Assembly: GCA_029548565.1 (NCBI GenBank) | Contig: JAKPNF010000139.1 | Coordinates: 1-33,424, forward strand | DNA length: 33,424 nucleotides | Source of the DNA: Verrucomicrobiota bacterium | Lineage (GTDB): Bacteria; Verrucomicrobiota; Verrucomicrobiia; Opitutales; JAKPNF01 | Reading direction: 5' to 3' | In this document: positions 1 through 7,495 of the stretch, one piece after another | Position numbering within the stretch: the stretch's first letter is position 1 | Layout of the letters: each line of letters opens with the position of its first letter | Program-made: the position numbers and the translations under genes | The notes under the pieces: generated by a model | The model's database searches: none | Told to the model about the DNA's origin: nothing | The model's input: only the letters and a program-made list of their open reading frames with translations

Positions 1-319
1 ACACCGCCGCCGCCTGCACGCCGAAACCGGCTGCACCTGCGTGGACATGGAACAATCCTTCGTGAAGGCAAAAGTCGACGCACTAAACTTGCCCTTCCTC
101 GGCCTGCGCATCGTCAGCGACACCGGCAAAGAGGAAGTCCCCGAAGAAGCCTTCGCCCGTGTTTATAATATAGCCTCCGGCCGCTACACCTACGGCCGCC
201 TAATGGCCTACCTGTTCACCCACCCCGCCGAAATAAAAAAGCTAAAGGCCTTCACAAACAGCCTAAAGCCCACCCTGCAAAAACTGGCCGACGAGTTGGC
301 GGGTTGGCTTATCGATTAA
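1..319 (+). CDS. hpnG: Hopanoid-associated nucleoside phosphorylase, C-terminal part (HpnG-like)
   Basis: Partial gene: the frame is open from base 2 and ends at TAA 317-319, so the N-terminus lies outside the window. The ORF track starts it at an internal Met. The visible part contains the phosphorylase/nucleosidase superfamily signature: a VDMEQ motif (the purine-nucleosidase MExE-like ribose-binding element) followed by LPFLGLRIVSD, in which the Asp normally protonates the leaving purine. The C-terminal tail, rich in Lys and Leu, resembles HpnG more than MTA/SAH nucleosidase. HpnG is known to remove adenine from adenosylhopane to give phosphoribosylhopane or ribosylhopane. The hpnH gene 470 bases away, on the opposite strand, supports this reading. 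A generic 5'-methylthioadenosine nucleosidase is the alternative. Confidence 0.7.
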   Translation, partial: HRRRLHAETGCTCVDMEQSFVKAKVDALNLPFLGLRIVSDTGKEEVPEEAFARVYNIASGRYTYGRLMAYLFTHPAEIKKLKAFTNSLKPTLQKLADELAGWLID

Positions 320-326
320 AACAATA

Positions 327-764
327 TCAGGGATTCTCAGTTTTTTCTTTCAATTGTTGCGCCGCAGCTTTGGCTTCTTGTATCAGATCATCCAATACAT
401 ATTGATTAGTTTCGTTCATCCCCATGCTTTTGGCTTGCTCAATAATTTGGCGGGGCGTTTTTTTGTCCAGCAAGGCCGCGAATTCTTTAAAAGTAATATG
501 CTCGGCCCAATTGGCGCCATATTTTTGTGCGACTAAAAAGGTCGACGAACGCGCCATCAACAAACCTTCGACTTCATTCATCTCCTGCTCTATGAGCAGT
601 CTTGTTTTTTTGGCAGCCGCCTCATTTGAATAATCCAATACACGGTCAAGACCTACTGCTTTGACGATCTGAACTGTCTCATCCTCTCTAGCATCGGAGT
701 TTGCCTGCGGACCACAAGCCGCAAAGATCAACACCAAGCCTAATAACACGAGGATTCTGAACAT
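327..764 (-). CDS. Small lipoprotein of unknown function
   Basis: A 145-residue protein with a lipoprotein signal peptide: a short basic start, a hydrophobic core, and an FAACG lipobox with the acylated Cys at about residue 17. The mature part is mostly helical by composition, rich in Lys, Glu and Ala, with no family I recognise. It starts 23 bases after the hpnH stop on the same strand, so it is probably co-transcribed with hpnH. It ends 7 bases from the converging hpnG stop. A role in the hopanoid pathway is only suggested by position. Confidence 0.75.
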   Translation of the reverse strand: MFRILVLLGLVLIFAACGPQANSDAREDETVQIVKAVGLDRVLDYSNEAAAKKTRLLIEQEMNEVEGLLMARSSTFLVAQKYGANWAEHITFKEFAALLDKKTPRQIIEQAKSMGMNETNQYVLDDLIQEAKAAAQQLKEKTENP

Positions 765-787
765 AAGAATATCAATGTCGGCCTACC

Positions 788-1807
788 CTACTTCGCGTCG
801 GGATTGCGCATGTACTTTATCGTCTGCCACAATCCGCGCGGGCCGCTAAAGGTGTGGTTGACACTGCTCGGCTCATAACCACTGTGAAGCATGCAGTCGC
901 GGCAGCGCTCGTCGCCGCCGACTTGGCCGAAGCGCTTCCAGTCGGTTTTTTCCATCAGCTCCTTGTAGGTGGCGTAGTGCGTGTCCTGCAACAAATAGCA
1001 GGGGCTTTGCCAGCCGAAAATATTGTAGGTGGGGTTGCCCCAGGGCGAGCAGTCGTAGTCGATCTTGCCCTGCAAAAATTGCAGGAACAGGGGCGAAAGG
1101 TTGAAGTGCCAGCTCTTTTTCGAGGGGCTGAGAATCTTTTTAAAGAGCGCTTTGGTGCGGCCGCGCTCGAGGAAAATTTCCTGGTTGGGCGCTTTTTCGT
1201 AGGGGTAGCCGGGGGAGAACATCATGCCCTCGATGCCCAAATTCATGAGCTCGTCGAAAAACGCGCGGACTTTCTCGGGGTCGGCGTTGTTAAAGATAGT
1301 TGTGTTGGTCGTCACGCGGAAGCCGCGTTTGAGGGCCTCCTTGATGCCCTTGACGGCCGCCTCGTAGGTGCCGGGGCGGCACACGCCGCGGTCGTGGTCT
1401 TCGGCGAAGCCGTCCAAGTGCACGGAAATGGTGAACTGCTTGTGCGGCGTGAACTTGTCGATCATGCGCTCGAGCAGGATCGCATTGGTACACATGTAAA
1501 TGTAGCGGCCCTGCTTGATGAGGCCCTCGACGATCTCCGGCATCTGCGGGTGGATCAGCGGCTCGCCGCCTGCTATGGAGACGACGGGCGCCCCGCATTC
1601 GTTGGCGACATCCAGCACTTTTTCCAGCAGCACGTACTGCTTGAGCACTTCCTCGGGATACTGGATCTTTCCGCAGCCCTGGCATTTCAGGTTGCAGCGA
1701 AACAGCGGCTCGAGCATGAGCACGAGCGGGTAGCGTTTGTTGCCCTTAATCTTTTGCTTAAGGACATAGCCGGCGATTTTGAGAGCCTGGGATGCGGGAA
1801 CTGGCAT
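788..1807 (-). CDS. hpnH: Adenosylhopane synthase, radical SAM protein HpnH
   Basis: A 339-residue radical SAM enzyme. The cluster motif RCNLKCQGC (Cys38, Cys42, Cys45) binds the 4Fe-4S cluster; an SIAGGEPLIHP motif follows, the GGE element that binds SAM. The C-terminal HpnH-type region has further Cys residues (SPCYLLQ, ERCRDCMLHSGYE). HpnH adds the 5'-deoxyadenosyl group of SAM to hopene (diploptene), the first step in making C35 hopanoids. The ORF track starts 65 codons earlier, but a strong promoter lies in that stretch, so the Met at 1807 (MPVPASQALK) is preferred and matches the usual length of the family. The product is the substrate of the neighbouring HpnG-like enzyme. The squalene-hopene cyclase gene is not in the window. 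Confidence 0.93.
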   Translation of the reverse strand: MPVPASQALKIAGYVLKQKIKGNKRYPLVLMLEPLFRCNLKCQGCGKIQYPEEVLKQYVLLEKVLDVANECGAPVVSIAGGEPLIHPQMPEIVEGLIKQGRYIYMCTNAILLERMIDKFTPHKQFTISVHLDGFAEDHDRGVCRPGTYEAAVKGIKEALKRGFRVTTNTTIFNNADPEKVRAFFDELMNLGIEGMMFSPGYPYEKAPNQEIFLERGRTKALFKKILSPSKKSWHFNLSPLFLQFLQGKIDYDCSPWGNPTYNIFGWQSPCYLLQDTHYATYKELMEKTDWKRFGQVGGDERCRDCMLHSGYEPSSVNHTFSGPRGLWQTIKYMRNPDAK

Positions 1808-1829
1808 AAGCGTGTGCGGAGAAAGAACG

Positions 1830-1858
1830 ATTATCCCGTTTCGCGGGCGGTTTGTCAA
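1830..1858 (-). promoter_or_regulatory. Promoter of hpnH
   Basis: On the minus strand a perfect TTGACA (1853-1858) is followed by a 17-base spacer and GATAAT (1830-1835), close to the sigma-70 consensus. The predicted transcript would start near 1823 and have a leader of about 16 nt before the Met at 1807. This excludes the longer ORF start. Confidence 0.65.
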
Positions 1859-1922
1859 ACGCGCAACGCGCAAATAAGATTGCCGCACGAAATGACACGC
1901 TTCACTATTTATGGTGAAACCG

Positions 1923-2303
1923 ATGCGCAAGACCCCCCGATACCCCGACCTGTCCCGCCGCGCCCGGCACGCGCTGGCCAAGACCTTGCGCAGCCTGCCC
2001 AAAGAATTGCGCGAGACGGCCGCGCCCGTGCCGGTTCTGTTTTACATGCGCCCGAGCAAGGGGCTGCAACAAGAGGGCATCGCACTCGACACCCTCGGCC
2101 TTTTCACCGGCAGCACCTTTGCCGAAACCGTCTCCACCCCGCAGCCGATGCCCCCGCAAATCTTTTTATTTTTGGGCAACCTCTGGCTCTACACGCGCAA
2201 CTGGCCGGGCTTTTTGAAGGAAGTGCGCACGACCTACCTGCACGAATTGGGGCACTACCTCAATCTGGAAGAAGACGACCTGTACGAGCGCGGGCTGGAG
2301 TAG
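1923..2303 (+). CDS. Small zincin-like metallopeptidase
   Basis: About 126 residues, with an HELGH zinc motif in YLHELGHYLNLEEDDL near the C-terminus. This is the layout of the short zincin-like family PF06262 (DUF1025), whose members have HExxH followed by a Gly/Asp-rich helix and little else. The two His would bind zinc and the Glu would activate water. Substrates of the family are largely unknown. Two in-frame Met codons compete, 1911 and 1923; the second is preceded by a GGTGA stretch at a plausible distance and is preferred weakly. No signal peptide is visible, so the protein is probably cytoplasmic. It is divergent from hpnH and converges on the TPR operon. Confidence 0.75.
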   Translation: MRKTPRYPDLSRRARHALAKTLRSLPKELRETAAPVPVLFYMRPSKGLQQEGIALDTLGLFTGSTFAETVSTPQPMPPQIFLFLGNLWLYTRNWPGFLKEVRTTYLHELGHYLNLEEDDLYERGLE

Positions 2304-2315
2304 CCGCGTCGGTTT

Positions 2316-3206
2316 TTAATGCGCGTGGTCGTGGCCGCAACTATCCGAACCTTGCGGGGCGCGCGGGGGATGGTCATCCGTAAAGACCAGCGGCGCGGGG
2401 CGTTCGCCTTGCATGCGTTCGCTTTGGGGAAGTTTTAATTCGTCTTCCAACTCGCGCAAGCGGTCGTACACAAAGTCTCTTGCGGCGTAGGGGTCGTTGG
2501 TCGGCAGGTCGTTGTAAAAATGCAGCAGGCAGTCGTAGGCTTCGCGCACTTTTCCCATTTTGACCAAAAGTTCCGCGCGGATGCGCCCGGCGAAATACGG
2601 CGCGCGCGGCAGCGCGGAGGCTTTGCCAAACCAGATCGCGGCGTTCTCGGTGTCTTTGAGCACCAGGTTGTAAATTTGCGCTTTTTCGGTGTAGGGCCAG
2701 GGGTTGTTGGGTTCGCGGGTGATGGTTTTATCCAGCAGCTCGAACGCGCGGGCGCACTGCTCCAGGCGCACCTGCTTGACCATCGGGTTTTCGCGGTCGT
2801 CGGGGTTGAGTTTCATCTCGTCGCGCAGGCGCCACACGGGGATGTCGTAGGCCAAAATGCGCGCGCCGTTGCGCCAGAAAAAGGAGTTCGTGGGGTCGAG
2901 CGTGAGCGCCAGGTGTATCATCGTTTCCGTCTTGGCGCGGTCGCGTTTTTCCCAGTCGCCGTTTCCGGAAATCCAGACGAAATCGGCGATCAGCGAGCGA
3001 AAGCCGCCGAAGACCCCCAGCAGCATCCCCTGCCCCAGCCCGTCTTTCAAATCGAGCAGGCTCAACTCCGGCTGCGCGGCGCGGACTTTTTCCCACACCT
3101 GCGTGCTCAGCGGCTTGAGCAGCGCGCCGACCAGCATCAGCACAAGCAGCGGCACGCCGAGCGCTTTGACCCAGCCCCACAGCAGCGTTTTCCAGTTTTC
3201 GTACAT
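2316..3206 (-). CDS. TPR membrane-anchored protein with His-rich C-terminus
   Basis: A 296-residue protein with one membrane segment near residues 13-30 (GVPLLVLMLVGALL) and then a soluble helical part. The segment GGFRSLIADFVWISGNGDWEKRD (about 67-89) and the TPR-like helices that follow (about 92-235, with LDPTN and REPNNPWPY turns) recall a TPR family seen in Verrucomicrobiota and Planctomycetota. The last residues, SCGHDHAH, could bind a metal. It starts 10 bases after the permease stop, so it is the last gene of the acyP-ABC operon and may be an accessory part of that transporter. The Met at 3206 is chosen because the longer ORF runs into the permease gene and lacks a plausible start. 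Confidence 0.75.
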   Translation of the reverse strand: MYENWKTLLWGWVKALGVPLLVLMLVGALLKPLSTQVWEKVRAAQPELSLLDLKDGLGQGMLLGVFGGFRSLIADFVWISGNGDWEKRDRAKTETMIHLALTLDPTNSFFWRNGARILAYDIPVWRLRDEMKLNPDDRENPMVKQVRLEQCARAFELLDKTITREPNNPWPYTEKAQIYNLVLKDTENAAIWFGKASALPRAPYFAGRIRAELLVKMGKVREAYDCLLHFYNDLPTNDPYAARDFVYDRLRELEDELKLPQSERMQGERPAPLVFTDDHPPRAPQGSDSCGHDHAH

Positions 3207-3216
3207 CGGGGGAAAA

Positions 3217-4044
3217 TTAAATTTCGCGGCGGCGGAAGCTGAAGACGGCCAGCCCCAGATAGACCAGCACGTACACAAGCGAGAACAGCGTCACCGACCC
3301 CGCAAGGCTCCAGGGCACCCCGGCGTTGGCGCTGAAGACCATCGGCACGAGCAGATTGTAGTTTTGGAAATTCGGGAAGATCAGTGCCACGTGCTCGACC
3401 GCCCAGGTGTACCACGAGGGATCCATTCTTGTGACCACCTCAATCGCCACGTACTGAATCTGGCAAATGATCAGCACCATGAAGGAAATGACCACGCTGA
3501 ACAAGTTGGTGTTGGAAAAACTCGCGAAAAACAGCGTCAGCGATATCAGCACGCAGTACTTGAGCCACTGCGTCCAGCCAAAGACAAACAGTCCAACGTA
3601 GTTAATGATGCGCCGCCCCTGAAACAGCTCGGCGTATTGCGCGACGATCTGGCTTTCGCGGTAATATAAAAACGCGCCCAGCACGATTATCATCAGCAAA
3701 ATGAACACGCCCAGCAGCGCGGCGACCCCGCAGAATTTACCGGCCAAAAACTCCCAGCGGTGCACGGGCTTGGCCAGAATCGTGAGCGCCGTGCGGTTTT
3801 CGATCTCGGCGAAAAACAACTGCGCCATCATCACGATCGACAAAATGGAGCCGAAAAACACGATCGCCCCCGAACCGAAGTCCGCGATGAACTTCAACTC
3901 CGAGGAGCCGAAGTCAAAGCGCTGGAAATACAGCACCGAGCCAAGCAGCCCCAGCGCGATCAGCGCCAGAAAAAGAAAAAACTTTTGGCGCACGGCCTCC
4001 AAAAAAGTGTTGCCGGCGATGCGGCAGATGCGAAACAGGCTCAT
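3217..4044 (-). CDS. ABC-2 type transporter permease
   Basis: A 275-residue membrane protein with about six hydrophobic segments. An N-terminal amphipathic stretch (ICRIAGNTFLEAVRQKFF) leads to the first helix, as is typical of ABC-2/NosY-type permeases. The cytoplasmic ENRTALTILAKPVHRWEFLAGK loop is a family hallmark that contacts the ATPase. The gene begins 6 bases after the ATPase stop, so the two form one export unit. The substrate cannot be read from sequence; NosFY-like systems are candidates, but no nos genes are nearby. Confidence 0.88.
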   Translation of the reverse strand: MSLFRICRIAGNTFLEAVRQKFFLFLALIALGLLGSVLYFQRFDFGSSELKFIADFGSGAIVFFGSILSIVMMAQLFFAEIENRTALTILAKPVHRWEFLAGKFCGVAALLGVFILLMIIVLGAFLYYRESQIVAQYAELFQGRRIINYVGLFVFGWTQWLKYCVLISLTLFFASFSNTNLFSVVISFMVLIICQIQYVAIEVVTRMDPSWYTWAVEHVALIFPNFQNYNLLVPMVFSANAGVPWSLAGSVTLFSLVYVLVYLGLAVFSFRRREI

Positions 4045-4050
4045 AAAAAA

Positions 4051-4923
4051 TCAGTCGCGGGTTTTCGTGTCTTCGAGCGAGGGGGCCACCTTTGACAAAA
4101 AGAGGCTGTCCAGCGCGATGCGATCGGGCGCCGCGCCCAGAAATTCGCCGCCCTCGCTGGCGATGAGCGCGCGGATTTGCGCGAGCGTCTCGGGCTTTAG
4201 ATTGCGGGCGGAAATGTTGGTGGTGTCGTGCTTTTCCAAAAGGTCGTCCACCTTGCCCTCGACGACCTTGTGGCCCTTGTCCAAGATGACAATATTGTCG
4301 CACACGCCCTCCACCTGCGCCAGCAAATGCGAGCAAAGGATAATAGTCTTGCCGCGCGCCTTTAGCTCCAAAATCATCTTGGCGATGCTCGCCGAGCCGA
4401 TGGGGTCGACGCCCGCCGTGGGCTCGTCCAAGATCACCAGCCGCGGGTCGTGCACCACCGCCTGCGCGATGCCGATGCGCTGCAACATGCCCTTGGAATA
4501 CGTGCCCACGCGCCGGTCGCTGGCGTGCTGCATGTCGACCAGTTCGAGGACTTCCTGCGTGCGGCGCTCGCGCTGTTTTTTGGGCACACCGCACACGGCG
4601 GCGTAGAACATCACGAGTTCCTTGCCCGTCAGATAACGGTAAAAATACGGGGCTTCCGGCAGGTAGCCCACGTCCACGCGCGAGCGCACCTTTTCGCTCG
4701 GCACGCCATAGACCTCGCAAGTGCCGCGCGTGGCACGCAGCAGGCCAAGGACGACCTTCAGCGTCGTGCTCTTGCCCGAACCGTTGGGGCCCAGCAGGCC
4801 GAAAATCTGGTTGTCCTTCACCTCGAAGGAAAGGTTCTCGACCGCGCGCAATTTCAAACCGCGCAGGCCGAGCCGAAAGTCCTTCGTCAGGCCTTCGATT
4901 TTAATGGCGGGGGTGCTCGTCAT
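4051..4923 (-). CDS. ABC transporter ATP-binding protein
   Basis: A 290-residue nucleotide-binding subunit. Walker A is GPNGSGKST (residues 45-53), the signature is YSKGMLQR (142-149), Walker B is LVILDEP (162-168), and the switch His is in ILCSH (199). The Q-loop position has Glu (GYLPEAP), common in the NosF/CcmA-like group paired with ABC-2 permeases. A C-terminal extension of about 70 residues follows the core. It lies between acylphosphatase and the permease, all on the minus strand. A TAGAAT hexamer (4933-4938) ends 9 bases upstream of the ATG, so an internal promoter giving an almost leaderless message is possible. Confidence 0.93.
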   Translation of the reverse strand: MTSTPAIKIEGLTKDFRLGLRGLKLRAVENLSFEVKDNQIFGLLGPNGSGKSTTLKVVLGLLRATRGTCEVYGVPSEKVRSRVDVGYLPEAPYFYRYLTGKELVMFYAAVCGVPKKQRERRTQEVLELVDMQHASDRRVGTYSKGMLQRIGIAQAVVHDPRLVILDEPTAGVDPIGSASIAKMILELKARGKTIILCSHLLAQVEGVCDNIVILDKGHKVVEGKVDDLLEKHDTTNISARNLKPETLAQIRALIASEGGEFLGAAPDRIALDSLFLSKVAPSLEDTKTRD

Positions 4924-4948
4924 ACCGTTTTTATTCTAAAAAAAACGC

Positions 4949-5236
4949 CTAGCGCAGCGCAAACCCTTTGCATTGGGGCTTGTCTATTTTTTGGGAATCG
5001 ACCTGGGTTTTTTTAATAAAGTGCCCGAGATCGTCACACACTTGGGACAAAAACGCCTCGGCCTGGTCTTCGCGCCCTTCAATCAAAAGATGCACCCGGC
5101 CGTCCGGCAAATTCTCCACGTGGCCGACGATCTCGTACTCGCGCGCGATTTTTGCGGCATGGTAACGAAACCCGACGCCCTGCACGCGGCCTTCAAACCA
5201 CGCCTGCAAGCGCACGCAACTTTGGGGTGTGTTCAT
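4949..5236 (-). CDS. acyP: Acylphosphatase
   Basis: 95 residues, the normal size for acylphosphatase. The signature GRVQGVGFRYHA carries the phosphate-binding Arg (residue 24), and GHVENLPDGRV carries the catalytic Asn (42). The family hydrolyses acyl phosphates such as 1,3-bisphosphoglycerate or carbamoyl phosphate in the cytoplasm. It is the first gene of the minus-strand operon with the ABC transporter, 25 bases ahead of the ATPase gene. Its promoter overlaps that of the divergent gene at 5267. Confidence 0.93.
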   Translation of the reverse strand: MNTPQSCVRLQAWFEGRVQGVGFRYHAAKIAREYEIVGHVENLPDGRVHLLIEGREDQAEAFLSQVCDDLGHFIKKTQVDSQKIDKPQCKGFALR

Positions 5237-5259
5237 AGAGTATCTATCTGGTTTATAGT
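5232..5259 (+). promoter_or_regulatory. Promoter of the unknown gene at 5267, overlapping the acyP promoter
   Basis: Plus strand: TTCATA (5232-5237), 16-base spacer, TATAGT (5254-5259). Only 7 bases separate the -10 box from the ATG at 5267, which predicts a leaderless transcript and supports that start codon. Confidence 0.45.
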
Positions 5260-5279
5260 AAAGCGTATGACCCCCTCAA
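5252..5279 (-). promoter_or_regulatory. Promoter of acyP-ABC-TPR operon
   Basis: Minus strand: TTGAGG (5274-5279), 16-base spacer, TATAAA (5252-5257). The predicted start would be about 8 nt before the acyP ATG. The -10 box shares bases with the plus-strand -10 at 5254-5259. Confidence 0.5.
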
Positions 5280-6010
5280 CCCTTTTTTATATGGACGGGG
5301 CAGTTTTCCCCTCTTACAGTGAGATTATGGAAGGGCCGCACGAGTGCCGCCCCAAGTTTTATGACATGAACCACTTTCCCGATAATTCTTCAGACTCTGA
5401 CTTTGACGGCGGCGAACTTGCCTGGAACGAGCACGATTGGCGAAACTATCTCAATAAAAACGATTCCGACATCGCCCGGTTTTCAAAACTCTATTTTGAA
5501 AACATCGGCCGCGCGGATCGTTTGGACACGGTCGCGCACCTGATGCGCTGGGACAAAAACGACTGGCTGCTAAGCGAGGGCGAAACAAGCGAGCCGTCGA
5601 TCGAGTCCAAGGAAAATTACGAGCCTTACACCCTGCACTGCCAGCCGGTCTTTATCGTCACGCGCGCGCTGTACCAAAAACTGCACGCATGGACGATCGA
5701 ATACATGGGCGCGCGCCCGGCCGAGGCCGTCGCGTTGCATGTGCTCAGCCGCACTTTCGACGAAGGCCACTACAACGCCTGCATGGCCTACGCCGCGCTG
5801 GACATCGGCGAATACATTTTGGCGATCTGCCACTTGAAGCAGGCGATGAGCCACATCAACAACTCCCTCGGCGTGCTGCACGAGCTGCCGCCAAACAGCT
5901 TCGCCCCCAACGCGCACACGCTGCTGTTCGACCTGCGCGAGCTGTGCCTGCGCGTGATCGCGGATTGCCGCGAGGAAAACCTCCGCCGCTTAAACGGCGA
6001 GAACGATTGA
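5267..6010 (+). CDS. Conserved-looking hypothetical cytoplasmic protein
   Basis: 247 residues from the ATG at 5267. The ORF track begins 98 codons earlier, but that extension is antisense to acyP and has no independent support. There is no signal peptide or membrane segment. The N-terminal 70 residues are acidic (SSDSDFDGGE, NKNDSD), and the C-terminal half looks helical, with a TPR-like stretch around GEYILAICHLKQAMSHINN. I do not recognise a family. Alternative starts are the Met codons at 5291 and 5327. The next gene's promoter overlaps its stop codon. Confidence 0.7.
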   Translation: MTPSTLFYMDGAVFPSYSEIMEGPHECRPKFYDMNHFPDNSSDSDFDGGELAWNEHDWRNYLNKNDSDIARFSKLYFENIGRADRLDTVAHLMRWDKNDWLLSEGETSEPSIESKENYEPYTLHCQPVFIVTRALYQKLHAWTIEYMGARPAEAVALHVLSRTFDEGHYNACMAYAALDIGEYILAICHLKQAMSHINNSLGVLHELPPNSFAPNAHTLLFDLRELCLRVIADCREENLRRLNGEND

Positions 6011-6035
6011 CCTTTGCGCCGCGCGCGCGCATAAT
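6007..6035 (+). promoter_or_regulatory. Promoter of the PhoD-like gene
   Basis: TTGACC (6007-6012), 17-base spacer made mostly of alternating GC, then CATAAT (6030-6035). The -35 box overlaps the TGA stop of the upstream gene (6008-6010). The transcript would have a leader of roughly 23 nt. Confidence 0.6.
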
Positions 6036-6064
6036 TTTTTTCAAAAATTCCCCTCGCTTTTACG

Positions 6065-7387
6065 ATGATGAGACATACCCTCGCATTTCTATCGGTGTGC
6101 GCCCTTACGCTCTCGGGCGTCGTCGCCCAAACAGACGCAGTCGTCCTTGAGGCAAAAGTGACCCAAGTCATGCTTGGCGCGGTTGATATGCGTCAGGCCA
6201 ATTTCTGGATTCGCACGCAAGACGGGCAGGATGCCTTTACGGTGAATCTCATTCCCAAAGGAGACACCAAGGCGCAAAAGAAAAGCTTTGGCCCCTTTAA
6301 GGCAAAGGAGGCAGATGCTTTTATCGTCAAGGTCTGCGCGGGTCCGCTGGAACCCGGGACAAAATACGCCTACGAAATTTCCAACATAAAAGGCACGCTG
6401 GAAACCCCTGCCAATTACCGCGACCGCACGCCGCCGCCCAAATATACCGTGGCTCTCGGCGGCGGGCACTACGACAACGACCCGGACTACGACCCGCCTT
6501 TCAAAACCCCCGGCAGCGCCTATCATATTTTTGAGAGCATCACGCACAAAAAGCCGCAACTGATGGTGTGGCTGGGCGACGCCACGATCTTGCGCGAGGG
6601 CGACTGGGGCTCGCGCAGCGGCATTTTTGAGCGCCACAAAAAAGCGCGCGCCACGAAAGAACTGCAGGGCTTGCTTTCGAGCGTGCCCAATGTCGCCGTC
6701 ATCGGCGCGGGCGAAACGGCCAACGGCGACCGCTTCCTGTGGAACATCGCCGACATGAAGGACGCCTTCGAGCGTTACTGGGCAAACCCCTCCTTCGGCG
6801 TGAGCGCCGCCGAGGGCAACCTCGCCACGCAGTTGCGTTTCAACGACGCCGAATTTTTCCTGCTCGACGACCGTAGCCAGCGCGACATGCGCGACCAGTT
6901 CAACCGCTCCAACACCTATCTGGGCAAAGCCCAGCGCGACTGGCTGATCGAGGCGCTCGCCCGCAGCACCGCCACTTTCAAAATAATCGTCAGCAACACC
7001 TCGCTGCTCAACCCTGTTCAGGAAAACAACGACCCCGTCACCGTCCCCAACACCCGCGAGGACTTTTTAAAAACCCTGCGCCTGCGCGACATCAAGGGCG
7101 TCTTCTTCATTTCCGGCAACCGCGCCGCGGGCGAGACGACAAAGTTTGTGCGCGCCAACGGTTACGACCTGTACGACTTCTGCGTCGGCCCCCTGACCGC
7201 CCGCGCCGCCACCGCCCCCTCCAGCATGAACCACCTGCGCATGCCCGGCTCCACCACCGTCGGCAACCAATTCGCCACCCTCACCTTCGACGGCCCCGAA
7301 GACGCCCGCACAGCAACCTTCACCGCCTACGACAGCACCGGCGCCGAACTCTACACCCTCACCCTAAAGCACGAGGGTTTGCAGTAA
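6065..7387 (+). CDS. Secreted PhoD-like protein lacking the metal-binding motifs
   Basis: 440 residues with a Sec signal peptide (about 1-22, ending GVVAQ). It has a PhoD-type beta-rich N-terminal domain (about 25-120, with LEPGTKYAYEI) and a metallophosphatase-like domain. The family skeleton is clear: PQLMVWLGD, REGDWGSRSGIFERHKKAR, FERYWANPSFG, FFLLDDRSQRD, GKAQRDWL and GVFFISG. The residues that bind metal in PhoD-like phosphatases are gone, however: GDN reads GDA, the WDDHDYGPN block reads IGAGETANG, and SGDRHH reads SGNRAA. It is therefore probably a catalytically dead homologue, perhaps a phosphate-ester or polymer-binding protein in the periplasm. Monocistronic, with its own promoter. 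Confidence 0.82.
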   Translation: MMRHTLAFLSVCALTLSGVVAQTDAVVLEAKVTQVMLGAVDMRQANFWIRTQDGQDAFTVNLIPKGDTKAQKKSFGPFKAKEADAFIVKVCAGPLEPGTKYAYEISNIKGTLETPANYRDRTPPPKYTVALGGGHYDNDPDYDPPFKTPGSAYHIFESITHKKPQLMVWLGDATILREGDWGSRSGIFERHKKARATKELQGLLSSVPNVAVIGAGETANGDRFLWNIADMKDAFERYWANPSFGVSAAEGNLATQLRFNDAEFFLLDDRSQRDMRDQFNRSNTYLGKAQRDWLIEALARSTATFKIIVSNTSLLNPVQENNDPVTVPNTREDFLKTLRLRDIKGVFFISGNRAAGETTKFVRANGYDLYDFCVGPLTARAATAPSSMNHLRMPGSTTVGNQFATLTFDGPEDARTATFTAYDSTGAELYTLTLKHEGLQ

Positions 7388-7458
7388 GATAGCAGCACAA
7401 AGATCAATGCGGGGAAAACTTTTTGAATTATCCCTGCTGCAGATTCGCCGCTCGCCGC

Positions 7459-7488
7459 TGGACATGGGAGCGGCCTCTTTGATAGCAT
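7459..7488 (+). promoter_or_regulatory. Promoter of the HAD hydrolase gene
   Basis: TGGACA (7459-7464), 18-base spacer, TAGCAT (7483-7488). The -10 box ends 7 bases before the ATG at 7496 and contains the earlier ATG at 7487, so transcription would begin at or next to the second Met. Confidence 0.4.
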
Positions 7489-7495
7489 GGGGGAC

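Noticed and set aside
854-2383. 509-codon open frame on the plus strand opposite hpnH
   Set aside because: It is antisense to a clear radical SAM gene and runs through the hpnH promoter and the zincin gene. Long antisense frames are expected at this GC level.
4973-5266. N-terminal extension of the gene at 5267
   Set aside because: It is antisense to acyP and crosses the divergent promoter. The -10 box 7 bases from the ATG at 5267 supports the shorter form.
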